Positions 7,880-16,004 of a stretch of 27,037 bases of DNA are shown in pieces. The DNA is from JADJNW01 sp046314415 (GTDB lineage: Bacteria > Bacteroidota > Bacteroidia > Chitinophagales > Saprospiraceae). The stretch spans positions 1-27,037 of the forward strand of contig JBKBWT010000025.1 of NCBI GenBank assembly GCA_046314415.1. The letters are read 5' to 3'. A program made the position numbers and the translations under genes. Below the pieces are notes generated by a model, which saw nothing but the letters and a program-made list of their open reading frames with translations, was not told the origin of the DNA and did not search any database. Within the stretch, counting starts at the first letter, position 1; each line of letters starts with the position of its first letter.

Positions 7880-8116
7880 TTTGAGCGGAATGGTGATGCA
7901 ATTGATCCGTTTTCAACCGAATGAACGTAGCAAACCCTTGTAATGATTTGTACAGAAAGAAAAAAAGCAAACCCTATAAAGCCACATTTATCTTATAGGT
8001 TAGATAGTAAATAGTTGATGTAAAATTATAGGATTTTTAATTAAAGAATGTACGGGCTTAATTCCTAATGGACTATTGAATCCATTACTCATATTAATAG
8101 AATAAGCCATTTTACA

Positions 8117-8154
8117 CAATGATGCCCCTGATTTTTCAACCAGAGGCATCATTG
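8117..8154 (-). terminator. Long hairpin after the ABC/peptidase gene, possible terminator
   Basis: A 14-bp stem with one mismatch (8117-8130 against 8141-8154; AATGATGCC arms) encloses a 10-base loop. It lies 38 bases past the minus-strand stop at 8192. The minus-strand side is followed by GTGTAAAAT rather than a T-run, so it may be a weak or factor-assisted terminator, or protect the mRNA 3' end. Confidence 0.55.
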
Positions 8155-8191
8155 AAATATCACAACTGACGAACTCAAACCTGAGCCTCCA

Positions 8192-11100
8192 TCAATCTTG
8201 CTTTATCGCTTCAATATTGTCGCCTTCCTCCCAGTCGAGCAGGTTGTAGGGATCGATGCCGCCGCGAGCGGGTTTGTCTGGCACTATGATGGTGATTGTC
8301 TGCCGACCAGAGCGGATGCGGTGCTTCTGTACGTACAGTGGCTTGCCGAGTACCTCGCCCGGCTTGGCGGCAGCGAAGATGCCCAGCTCCACCCACTCGG
8401 CCATTGGCACTTCTTTTTCGACACCGGCACTATCCACGACGGCTTTGCGTGCCTCTACGTCAAACGTGACTTCCCACTTGCCCGCTTCAGTCTGCCTGGC
8501 TGTCGCCTGCTTCGTATCAAACGTCCAGAAGGTATTCTTTTCAAAAAAATCAACCAGCAGCGGTTTCAAAGAATCGGGGGTGACGGCTTGCAGTTCCTGG
8601 TACATGTCGATCGTGGTAGCCAGAGATGAAACTTTTTTCTCCACCAGCGTGCGAAGCGCTCCGTTCACGCGTTCCTCGCCTATATATTCGCTGAGTGCGT
8701 GCATTGCATAGGGAGCTTTGCGGTAATTCGCCCAGGGGTCCATGGCGCGGAGCAAGGGAAGTCCTGTACGGATTGGTGGCCAGGGATTTGGCTCACGCAT
8801 GATGTGCATAAACCGGCGTAGCGCTTCCCGACCTTTCACGTTTTTGACGAGTTGCATGGCAGAATACCAGGCAAGACCTTCGGAAATGACGCCTCCTCCT
8901 TCGGCAAACGCGGGCTTGAGCTGCATGCCCCACCATTGATGCCCCATCTCGTGCGCGACGACCTCGAAAATGGCGTCGAAGCCATCGCCTTTTGGATCCA
9001 ACAGGAAGAAACCCTCCCCTCCAGTGACCACGCCGCTACCGTCAACGCCCATACCAAGGAAATTGCCAGGCTGCTCAATAATTTGTAGAAAATGATGCGG
9101 ATAGGGTCCGAATTGTGCCGAGTAGTAGTCCAGCGACGCGCGTACACTGCGCAACAAGCGCTCGAGGTGCTCCGTATGACCCGGATGCACGAAAACCTGG
9201 AGGTCCACATTTTTCCATTGCTCGCGATGCACTTTATAATTAGCGGAGAAGAAAACTTCCATGCCATTGATCGGAACGTCGCTGACATAATGGAAGTAGC
9301 GGCGCCCCTTTTCGCTCCAGGTGCGACGCAGTTCGCCCGGGGCAACTGCTACCTGGCCCTCTTGCGTTCCAATAGTCGCTTCAAATGTGCCTGCACTGCC
9401 CGCTGCCTGATGCGGATCAATATCACCTGGTGAAGACAGCGTGGTCTGTCGCGGTAGTCCGTACTTGCGTCGGTCATCAGCACTCCAGAGCTCCCGCATT
9501 GGTTGATAGCCAATGACCGGCAGCGCACTGCCCGTGAGGTAGGTGCCGTTCGCTAGAATTGCCTGACCTGCGCCGGTATTACGTGGACTACTGTTGCTGA
9601 AACCACGCCGCTCGAATTGCAGTTCGAAGTTGAGGATTAGCGAGTCACCAGGCTGGAGCGGTTCGTCTAATTTGTAGATATGATGACCGAGCTTGTCGTT
9701 TGTAATTATTTGGCGGAAAGCCCGATCAAACGTTACGCTTGTTTTGACATAAAACGCCGGTTCTAAATGCACCGCATTGATTGGCACTGTATCGCGGTTG
9801 ACAAGTTGGTAACTGCCGCGGATTGTCGCCGCTCTGCGGTCGGGATAGATTTCAATTTGGAGCTTGGTAGCAGTTCGCTTCGGTTGTGGAATGCCTTCAT
9901 ACATTCCGTACTGCCGTTCGTAGTCAGCGCGGCGTTGCACCATTTCGTCTTCGGTAATGTATTCGTGGAGTACATTGGTATTATAAAAAATAAAGCCGCC
10001 AAGTCCGATAATGAGTACCACCGCCAGTGCGGTAACACCTACTGTTGGGCGGATAAAGCGTCGCCGCGTGATTTGCAGCCGAGTCCCGAATCCAGGTTCC
10101 CGACCACGCACCCAAAACAACCGTGCCACCACCGCCAGCAGCAGCGCCCAAGCTGTCCAGTAAAGCTTGAACCATAGCCACGGACCGCGGGAAGCGCCGA
10201 AGCCGAGCATATCCGTGTAATACCAATCGGGACCGCCTCCATAAACGAGCAGGTTGTGCTTAATGCCAATCCAGGGCGCCAGCACGATGAGCAAGTAGGC
10301 CACAAGTGCCACCAGCAGGGCAACATACTTCTGGTTTACTACTACATGAATCACAAATGCGAGCACGGCAAATAGCAGATATTCAGGGAGTTGCAGACCG
10401 AATAGGAATTGCAGGTACAAGTCGATTCGAAAATCGTAGTAACCCATAATGACCTGCGCGAGCATACCCGCTGCCATTAAGCTAGCCATAGATGCTACAA
10501 GAACCAACCCAAGTCCAAGGAATTTTCCGAGGAAAAGCGCCCATTCTGGTGTCGGTGTCGCGTCCACATTCTCGCTGAGCCGCGTATCACGTTCCCGCCA
10601 GACCAGCTCACCGGCAAAGTAAATAATCAGGAGCGGTATCATCACTCGAAAATCAGATGCCTGCGTCAGCGGCGCGGTGAGATGCTTCGAGACGATGTAC
10701 CCCGTGCGCGGCAACAGCGGAATGCCCCACTGCTCCGATTGCACGACCAACACCAGCACAACAAACGCAGGAAAAACGACCAGCAGGAAGAGCCCGGCTA
10801 AGCTTTTTACCATCATCCCAAAGGATGACCCGGCGACCGAAAGTGTCTGATGCACCTGCGTTGAAAAACCGAAGGAACGACGAACCCGTGGAACGGAGAT
10901 TGTGATTGGTTCTAATGCGGCTCCGCCCGGCGTCGGCGCTTTTGCAATATAAGAACCGGTACTAAACCAGTCAACAAATCGGGTAATTCGAGTCCAAAAA
11001 CCATCGACAGCTATATGTGCGAAGCGAAAGCGAAGATACACCATGCCAAGCGTTCCTACGGCAATACCGAGCCAGAGCAAGCGGTTCCAAAGCATTGTCC

Positions 11101-11815
11101 CCTCCAGCGTGAACATGCGGACGTTCTTTTCCACCAGGGTCCACTCCAGCATCATCGCATTCATAATGGCAAACATGCCGATTGGATCCGCCATCATTGC
11201 TATTTTTGGCTCTCCTATGGCAAAGTACAGCATCAAGGGAACGGGCACCGTAAAGAAAAGGAGGATTACGCTGCCGAAGTAGCTCGCTATCGTCCGACCA
11301 CTCAGCAGCGCTGATGCAAATTGGATGGTCGTTGCTACAAAAGCATTGGGCAAAGCAATGAATGCATAGGCGGCGAGATAAGCAGCCGGTCGGAATGGAC
11401 CAATGATCTCCGGATTGACCCCTCCTGCATACACGCCAAGCAGGCTACCGATCTGCACGCCAGTCAGTACGAGGGCATTTAGCATAAAAGCAGCAAAGAA
11501 GCGCCCGCCCAGGTATTCGATCTTGCGCACTGAACTCGTGTAAGTAAGGGGATACATTCCCGTCTGCACGTCCCGCGCAGCGGCTTCTCCTGCCATCATG
11601 GAGGCTACTAAGAGCCAGATCAGGCAGCTAAAGACAGAGACAGACGCGATGATGAACGGCGAGTTGAGAATGAAGTCCTGCGGAAGCGTGACCGGTACGA
11701 TGCCCACCCTCGTATTCTCAAAGCTGAAGGCGACCAGAACAGCGAAGGCAAGCCAAGGCCAGGGTCGGTGCAGCTGATATGTCAACTCATAGCGGAGGAT
11801 TTCCTGGAATTTCAT
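8192..11815 (-). CDS. ABC-2-type permease fused to M1-family metallopeptidase domain
   Basis: The 1207-residue protein combines an exporter membrane region (residues about 1-600, roughly a dozen hydrophobic segments; N-terminus MKFQEILRYELTYQLHRPWPWLAF) with a C-terminal peptidase domain (about 620-1207). The zinc motif HEMGH is at about 955-959. SEGLAWYS supplies the third ligand, Glu979, 19 residues after the second His by my count; classical M1 enzymes have 18. Near the membrane/peptidase junction a last hydrophobic segment (VGVTALAVVLIIGLGGFIFY) precedes the extracytoplasmic part. The gene overlaps its ATPase partner by four bases (ATGA) and has a strong Shine-Dalgarno site. The pair looks like a half-exporter that moves or processes a peptide, or controls the envelope; the substrate is unknown. 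Such permease/M1 fusions exist in other bacteria, so the architecture itself is not new. Confidence 0.88.
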   Translation of the reverse strand: MKFQEILRYELTYQLHRPWPWLAFAVLVAFSFENTRVGIVPVTLPQDFILNSPFIIASVSVFSCLIWLLVASMMAGEAAARDVQTGMYPLTYTSSVRKIEYLGGRFFAAFMLNALVLTGVQIGSLLGVYAGGVNPEIIGPFRPAAYLAAYAFIALPNAFVATTIQFASALLSGRTIASYFGSVILLFFTVPVPLMLYFAIGEPKIAMMADPIGMFAIMNAMMLEWTLVEKNVRMFTLEGTMLWNRLLWLGIAVGTLGMVYLRFRFAHIAVDGFWTRITRFVDWFSTGSYIAKAPTPGGAALEPITISVPRVRRSFGFSTQVHQTLSVAGSSFGMMVKSLAGLFLLVVFPAFVVLVLVVQSEQWGIPLLPRTGYIVSKHLTAPLTQASDFRVMIPLLIIYFAGELVWRERDTRLSENVDATPTPEWALFLGKFLGLGLVLVASMASLMAAGMLAQVIMGYYDFRIDLYLQFLFGLQLPEYLLFAVLAFVIHVVVNQKYVALLVALVAYLLIVLAPWIGIKHNLLVYGGGPDWYYTDMLGFGASRGPWLWFKLYWTAWALLLAVVARLFWVRGREPGFGTRLQITRRRFIRPTVGVTALAVVLIIGLGGFIFYNTNVLHEYITEDEMVQRRADYERQYGMYEGIPQPKRTATKLQIEIYPDRRAATIRGSYQLVNRDTVPINAVHLEPAFYVKTSVTFDRAFRQIITNDKLGHHIYKLDEPLQPGDSLILNFELQFERRGFSNSSPRNTGAGQAILANGTYLTGSALPVIGYQPMRELWSADDRRKYGLPRQTTLSSPGDIDPHQAAGSAGTFEATIGTQEGQVAVAPGELRRTWSEKGRRYFHYVSDVPINGMEVFFSANYKVHREQWKNVDLQVFVHPGHTEHLERLLRSVRASLDYYSAQFGPYPHHFLQIIEQPGNFLGMGVDGSGVVTGGEGFFLLDPKGDGFDAIFEVVAHEMGHQWWGMQLKPAFAEGGGVISEGLAWYSAMQLVKNVKGREALRRFMHIMREPNPWPPIRTGLPLLRAMDPWANYRKAPYAMHALSEYIGEERVNGALRTLVEKKVSSLATTIDMYQELQAVTPDSLKPLLVDFFEKNTFWTFDTKQATARQTEAGKWEVTFDVEARKAVVDSAGVEKEVPMAEWVELGIFAAAKPGEVLGKPLYVQKHRIRSGRQTITIIVPDKPARGGIDPYNLLDWEEGDNIEAIKQD

Positions 11816-12723
11816 GGTTGCACCTCCTGTTTTTGTTGTCCAGATGTTTGCCCCAAATGCCCTGCCATTGTGCTGAAATACACATCTTCCAGGTCAGGCT
11901 CCACCGACTCGAAACCATTGCCAGGCGATCCTTCATGGTAAACATAAACGACTGTACGCCCACTGAATAGTTTGGTGGAAACAATCCTAAACTCGCGTTC
12001 CACTTGCGGCAATGCACTTTTCTCAACAACTTTACGCCAGATTCGCCCTTGCAGGGCTTCTATCGCTTTTAAAGGCTCCGCTTCCAGCAAAATTTGCCCC
12101 TGATTGATAATCGCCATTCGGGTGCACAGTTCACTGACATCCTCCACAATGTGCGTAGAAAGAATCACCACGCTATGCTCGCCTAATTCACTCAACAAGT
12201 TCAGAAAACGGACGCGCTCTGCCGGGTCTAGCCCTGCCGTCGGTTCATCTACGATCATTAGCTTTGGATTGCCTAAAAGCGCCACGGCGACGCCAAAGCG
12301 CTGCCGCATACCGCCCGAATAGCCTCCCAATCGCTGCTTCCGCACCTCCCAAAGATTGGTTTGCCGAAGCAATGCTTCCACCACTTCCTTTCGCGCTGCG
12401 CGTTGTGTAATGCCTTTAAGTATGGCGAAATGATTGAGCAAATCCTCTGCTCTCGCTTTCGGATAAACGCCGAATTCCTGCGGCAGGTAGCCCAGTGTTT
12501 GGCGTACTTGATCTTTCTCTCTCAGCACATCAATGCCATCCAGGTGTACACTACCGGTATCCGGTTCCTGAAGGGTTGCCAGAATCCGCATCAGAGTGGA
12601 CTTGCCGGCACCATTGGGTCCCAGCAATCCATACATGCCATTGGGAATGGTGAGTGTCACATTTTTCAACGCTTGCACCCCATTCGAGTAGGTTTTAGAA
12701 ATATTATTTATTTGTAATTCCAT
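11812..12723 (-). CDS. ABC transporter ATP-binding protein, partner of the permease/peptidase fusion
   Basis: A 303-residue cytoplasmic ATPase of the drug/export (CcmA-like) type. Motifs: Walker A GPNGAGKST (35-43), Q-loop GYLPQEFGVYPKARAEDLLN, signature YSGGM (135-139), Walker B LMIVDEPTAGLDP (Asp159, Glu160) and the switch LSTHIVEDV. The C-terminal about 80 residues (from RIWRKVVEKSALPQVERE) are an accessory region common in this subfamily and end in a hydrophilic tail GQTSGQQKQEVQP. It is the first gene of a two-gene operon: the next gene starts within its stop. Transcription probably starts near 12790 from the promoter built on palindromic repeats at 12801-12852, leaving a leader of about 65-70 bases. 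No regulator gene is adjacent. Confidence 0.9.
   Translation of the reverse strand: MELQINNISKTYSNGVQALKNVTLTIPNGMYGLLGPNGAGKSTLMRILATLQEPDTGSVHLDGIDVLREKDQVRQTLGYLPQEFGVYPKARAEDLLNHFAILKGITQRAARKEVVEALLRQTNLWEVRKQRLGGYSGGMRQRFGVAVALLGNPKLMIVDEPTAGLDPAERVRFLNLLSELGEHSVVILSTHIVEDVSELCTRMAIINQGQILLEAEPLKAIEALQGRIWRKVVEKSALPQVEREFRIVSTKLFSGRTVVYVYHEGSPGNGFESVEPDLEDVYFSTMAGHLGQTSGQQKQEVQP
11821..11828 (-). promoter_or_regulatory. Perfect Shine-Dalgarno site (AGGAGGTG) for the permease/peptidase gene
   Basis: On the minus strand AGGAGGTG lies inside the 3' end of the ATPase gene, five bases before the ATG at 11815. It is fully complementary to the usual 16S rRNA tail. This is notable because most genes here lack such a site and because the start already overlaps the upstream stop; it should raise translation of the large membrane protein and supports this start. 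Confidence 0.7.
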
Positions 12724-12800
12724 ATTGTTGGATGATTTCTTTCAAAGTTTTCATAAACATTCAACCAATCCACATTTTAATGTTTATCGCATTACAAGTA

Positions 12801-12852
12801 CAAAAGTACTTTGCACCGCAAAGTTAATCAAAAGTACTTTGCATTTCAAAGT
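12801..12852 (-). promoter_or_regulatory. Promoter with two overlapping palindromic operator repeats for the ABC operon
   Basis: Two direct copies (12801-12824 and 12829-12852, period 28) each start CAAAAGTACTTTGC and end CAAAGT. Each contains the palindrome ACTTTGC-n3-GCAAAGT (12808-12824, perfect) or ACTTTG-n5-CAAAGT (12836-12852), plus AAAGTACTTT. On the minus strand the copies give TACTTTTG (12808-12801), an exact TAnnTTTG -7 box. Twenty bases upstream sits TTTG (12832-12829), taken from the second copy, as the -33 box. A dimeric repressor bound to ACTTTG/CAAAGT half-sites would block RNA polymerase. The spacing agrees with the known Bacteroidota promoter; the regulator is unknown. Confidence 0.7.
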
Positions 12853-13198
12853 AAACGATTAAAAAAATTTACCCTGGCTTATTCCTTTTGTGATAAAAAC
12901 TATAGGAAAGTAATAGTGCAAGCTTCTGATAAGGTAAAATATCTACACAACAACGCGTTGGGAGAATGCGTCAAACTTTCATGCAGCGCCGCTATATTCA
13001 AAAACAATCTCATTATTTTTTGAAAGTTCCGTGTCAAAAAAGCCAACATTTCTGGTTTTTAAACCAATACAATTAAATAATATTTATTATATATAATTTG
13101 AAATGAGATTAACGGAAAATGGCATTGAAGCTGATTCATTCTGCGTGTACAGTCGTATTTTAGTTTCTGCAACAGAAATGAAAGGCACTGAAAATGAA
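12853..13198. other. Intergenic region between ABC operon promoter and tRNA-Cys terminator
   Basis: About 350 AT-rich bases upstream of the ABC operon and downstream of the tRNA. A 70-codon open frame covering the operator has no coding character. I see nothing else here: no hairpin, tandem repeat or convincing promoter outside the 12801-12852 element. Confidence 0.5.
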
Positions 13199-13239
13199 AA
13201 ATCCCTTAACTCCTTGTTTTAAAGAAAGTTAAGGGATTT
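13199..13239 (-). terminator. Rho-independent terminator of tRNA-Cys
   Basis: Perfect 13-bp arms AAATCCCTTAACT (13199-13211) and AGTTAAGGGATTT (13227-13239) enclose a 15-base loop. On the minus strand the stem is followed by TTTTCATTTTC, a proper T-rich tail. It starts 12 bases past the tRNA 3' end, making the tRNA a self-contained unit. Confidence 0.8.
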
Positions 13240-13250
13240 GAAATTTACTT

Positions 13251-13324
13251 TGGAGGTCAGGAGCGGAATCGAACCGCCGTACGAGGTTTTGCAGACCTCT
13301 GCCTAACCGCTCGGCCACCTGACC
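13251..13324 (-). tRNA. tRNA-Cys (anticodon GCA)
   Basis: The minus strand folds as a standard cloverleaf of 74 bases including encoded CCA. The acceptor stem is GGTCAGG/CCTGACC with discriminator U. The D arm contains GAGCGGTTAGG. The anticodon stem GAGGT/ACCTC holds the loop CTGCAAA, reading GCA, the cysteine anticodon. The T arm contains GGTTCGATTCC. All stems pair and no intron is present. It is monocistronic, with its own -7 box and terminator. Confidence 0.96.
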
Positions 13325-13352
13325 CTGTGTTACCTTTTTTCGGTTAGAGTTG

Positions 13353-13387
13353 CAAAGGTAAGGGATTTTTTAGAATTGCGCCACAAA
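13353..13387 (-). promoter_or_regulatory. tRNA-Cys promoter (TACCTTTG -7 box)
   Basis: On the minus strand TACCTTTG (13360-13353) matches the Bacteroidota -7 consensus TAnnTTTG and lies 28 bases before the mature tRNA 5' end. A TTTG at 13387-13384 could be the -33 element, but the 23-base spacer is slightly longer than usual. Confidence 0.55.
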
Positions 13388-13482
13388 TTTTGAGTTGGTG
13401 GACGTTTTTTTTACCATCCTTTTTACAAAAAACTGATTTTCAGCTTGGTACTGCCACAATAAATTCCAATATGTTCTTATAA

Positions 13483-15282
13483 CTACCGTACCAGCAAAAC
13501 GGTTCCCGCTTTTTGTATCGTTGCACCATCTTCTTTTGCAATGCGGATGAGATAGGTGTAAGTGCCTTGAGGCGCGTCTTTCCCTCGGCTGCGCCCGTCC
13601 CATCCTTCGCTAAAATCGCGTGTTTCAAAGATTAAATTACCCCAACGGTCAAAAATAGACATGCTATAAGTAGCAGGCTCTCCAAATTGTAGATAAGGAC
13701 GAAATTCACGGTTGGTGCCATTGGGTGCAAAGGCATTGGGAATATACACCTTAGCATCCTGGCTGGAGCAAGCCGTGTTAGAACGGGATTGAATTTCCTG
13801 CTCCTTGCCGTCGGGCAAGGTAATGCGGGCTTTCGCCAAAACATAGTAACAAGCGGCGGCTTGACCAGGATTGTTCAAATCTACATTATCGGTAAATTCT
13901 CGGGTAGCGCTATCGGTTGTTGCAATCAGGGTTGGCGCAGCATTGGTTTCCACCCGATACAACTCATAAGTCAGATTCGTAGCATTTTCATTGATGTAAC
14001 TCGTCCAACGGAGTACATTATTACCGGCTGTACCTTGCGCAGCGCTTTCGAGGAAAATAGTCGCTACGCGATTGGAAGTGACCTCGGCATTACAGGCGTC
14101 CTGGGTCTTAATTTGGTAATAAACCACGCCTTGACCCGGGTTGGCACCATTGTCATTCAGGATATTGCTGAAATTAAGCGGAGTCGGCGGCGTAGTTTGG
14201 GTATTTACATTGGTAAAAGTATTACCATTCGTAGAACGCTGAATAAGAACGCTTTTTAATTGAGCATCCGTATTCCAAATCCAACTTACTGCCACTTGAT
14301 TCTCCGGCGTTACACTGACATTGGTAGCGACCAATTGCGTAATACCTGGCACTACGTCCAAGCGAAGACAAGATTGACTGGAAACAGCAATATTCTCGGT
14401 GTTGCTTTCTACTGCCCGCACGGAGAAACAATATTCAATATTGGCACCGGCATTCTGATAAGTATAGGTGGTCGCAGTTCCTGTTACTTCGCCTACCTTA
14501 CGCGGTGTGCCACCATTTTCACTCACGAGGATTTCATGTTTCCCGATGGGGTTTTGCCAATTTCGGTACAATGCCCAATCCAACTTAACAGTACGATCGC
14601 AAGCGCTGGCACCAGTCGCCTTCAGCAGCAGCGTGCTGTGTGCCGGGGGAATCAAGCTACCATTGCCACAGCGGTCAAGCGTTGTCACATAATACGTTTC
14701 GACCCGTTCGTTGCCACGCGCCGAGCTATCCAGATAAGTGATCCCATTTACAACCGTGTCAATAATCGTCGTGCCGGATGCCAGATTTTTGGAAATGACA
14801 TACGCATACGCTTCCGGTGAAGGGCTGGGCACCCAGTTCAAGCGCACATAACCATTGGGTTCCACTGAAACCGAACTGATACTGGGCGGCTCAGGAATAC
14901 GATTGTCTAGTGTATCGGATGATAATATTGGCTGCCCTGGGCAGTTATAGCGGCTCTGCAAATAATAAAACCGACGGTTTGTACCGGCATTTTCGTGAAA
15001 ATAGCTGGTTTGATTGGCATTGGTAATGGTATCCAAAGGGGAGTAAGGACCATTTTGATTTAGACTGGTATAAACAATATAACTGATGAATGTGCCGCAA
15101 GTATTGACCGGAACATCCCACTGCAAGGTATCATTTTTTATACACAGAAAATTCGGCGCCTGCACTTGTGCCTGAAGGCTATTTTTTGCAAAAACGAAAA
15201 GTACAATAAACAGCGAGACCGTAAGCGTGTATCTCACCTGCATTTTATAATGTCTCTTTCTTTTAGTTGCCCAATTTTTCAT
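13483..15282 (-). CDS. Secreted multi-domain (fibronectin-like) protein with T9SS type B sorting domain
   Basis: The 599-residue surface or secreted protein has a Sec signal peptide (about 14-39, FIVLFVFAKNSLQAQ). Four to five beta-rich repeats of fibronectin type III style follow, each with strands such as VRLNWVPSPSPEAYAYVISK, VKLDWALYRNWQNPIGKHEILVSENGG, VAVSWIWNTDAQLKSVLIQRSTNG and NVLRWTSYINENATNLTYELYRVE. Residues about 511-599 form the gliding-motility-associated C-terminal domain that routes cargo through the type IX system: IPNAFAPNGTNREFRP, then MSIFDRWGNLIFETRDFSEGWDGRSRGKDAPQGTYTYLIRI, then the GTVLLVR end. Its start overlaps the stop of the lipoprotein gene upstream (ATGA). Met14 is an alternative start with a more usual signal peptide. 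Type B cargo commonly stays cell-surface attached; ligand unknown. Confidence 0.88.
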   Translation of the reverse strand: MKNWATKRKRHYKMQVRYTLTVSLFIVLFVFAKNSLQAQVQAPNFLCIKNDTLQWDVPVNTCGTFISYIVYTSLNQNGPYSPLDTITNANQTSYFHENAGTNRRFYYLQSRYNCPGQPILSSDTLDNRIPEPPSISSVSVEPNGYVRLNWVPSPSPEAYAYVISKNLASGTTIIDTVVNGITYLDSSARGNERVETYYVTTLDRCGNGSLIPPAHSTLLLKATGASACDRTVKLDWALYRNWQNPIGKHEILVSENGGTPRKVGEVTGTATTYTYQNAGANIEYCFSVRAVESNTENIAVSSQSCLRLDVVPGITQLVATNVSVTPENQVAVSWIWNTDAQLKSVLIQRSTNGNTFTNVNTQTTPPTPLNFSNILNDNGANPGQGVVYYQIKTQDACNAEVTSNRVATIFLESAAQGTAGNNVLRWTSYINENATNLTYELYRVETNAAPTLIATTDSATREFTDNVDLNNPGQAAACYYVLAKARITLPDGKEQEIQSRSNTACSSQDAKVYIPNAFAPNGTNREFRPYLQFGEPATYSMSIFDRWGNLIFETRDFSEGWDGRSRGKDAPQGTYTYLIRIAKEDGATIQKAGTVLLVR

Positions 15283-16004
15283 TGCTGTAGTTTTTGCTTG
15301 AAAATGCCTTCCAATTGTTCCATGGGGTAGCGATCAACCAAGCGATATTCCAGGACGAAAGTCGGTGATACGTCTTTGCGGTAATACACTAAGCCCAAGC
15401 CCTTTGCATACCACTCTGTACTGGAATATTGTTGCTCCAGCGCGCCTTCCTGTCGTTGTTCGATCAGCTCTTTTATGCTGAATATCACCGCATCATAGCG
15501 CTGATTTTTAAATACAAAAGTAGTATCGCCTACGTAGCGTCGGTTTTTAATTAAAGTGTAAGTTGCGTTTTGCGCCTTTGATTGCCAGGATGTTTTGAAT
15601 AAAAATATGCCCCCGGAATCTCTTACCTCAAACGGGAAAATGCTTCCCCCTATTATTTGGGCTTCAATTTGCTGCTGCTTGCCGGTCGAATCGGTCTCAA
15701 AAAGGTACAAATTATTCACCATCATGCCATTACTTACCATTTCCTCGCGCATGAGCTGCGTAGGTGTCAAAGTGACAGGATCGTAATAAGTGCTGGTGAG
15801 ATAAACTGCACTGTCCGTCACAAATGAACGGTAATACCAACGATCGGGCGCAAGCGTATCATTATTGACCGACTGATATTCATATACTAAGCCTTCCGTG
15901 AGTTCTTTAAGCGGGAAATAGTAATTGCGAATGTCTTTGGTATCAGAAGTACAACTAAATATCATATACAATAATAGAAACAATAGTACCCAACGAATAT
16001 TCAT
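15279..16004 (-). CDS. Lipoprotein of unknown function, coupled to the T9SS cargo gene
   Basis: The 241-residue protein starts with a lipoprotein signal, MNIRWVLLFLLLYMIFSC, with Cys18 as the lipidation site. The mature part is rich in beta-prone segments with many Tyr residues: YYFPLKELTEGLVYEYQSVNND, DRWYYRSFVTDSAVYLTSTYYDPVTL, WQSKAQNATYTLIKNRRYVGDTTFVFKNQRYDAVIFSIKEL and TEWYAKGLGLVYYRKDVSPTFVLEYRLVDRY. The layout (a question-like signal of expected versus obtained values, then EWYAKGLGLVYY) resembles a conserved Bacteroidota lipoprotein type with a domain like those of outer-membrane assembly accessory proteins, but I do not recognise a named family. The four-base overlap with the T9SS protein suggests joint production and possibly a shared envelope role. 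Confidence 0.75.
   Translation of the reverse strand: MNIRWVLLFLLLYMIFSCTSDTKDIRNYYFPLKELTEGLVYEYQSVNNDTLAPDRWYYRSFVTDSAVYLTSTYYDPVTLTPTQLMREEMVSNGMMVNNLYLFETDSTGKQQQIEAQIIGGSIFPFEVRDSGGIFLFKTSWQSKAQNATYTLIKNRRYVGDTTFVFKNQRYDAVIFSIKELIEQRQEGALEQQYSSTEWYAKGLGLVYYRKDVSPTFVLEYRLVDRYPMEQLEGIFKQKLQQ

Larger units (their letters stand above)
7374..8191. other. 818-bp convergent intergenic region
   Basis: This gap lies between the 3' ends of the lptB transcript unit (+) and the ABC/peptidase gene (-), so neither flanking gene has its promoter here. It is AT-rich and holds the 21-bp array at 7565-7921 and a long hairpin at 8117-8154. I see no gene with a convincing start and codon pattern. An open frame on the minus strand at 7692-7970 is produced by the repeats, whose unit is exactly seven codons. 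The stretch about 7930-8110 shows nothing recognisable. Confidence 0.7.

Noticed and set aside
7692..7970. A 92-codon minus-strand frame across the right half of the 21-bp array
   Set aside because: Its openness follows from a repeat unit that is exactly seven codons long. It has odd composition (many Cys, Gln, Met), no export or domain signal and no start context, and a different frame carries the regular ITYDxLS pattern.
12811..13023. 70-codon plus-strand frame beginning in the ABC operon promoter
   Set aside because: It overlaps the operator repeats, lacks any domain or signal, and its composition matches intergenic AT-rich DNA.
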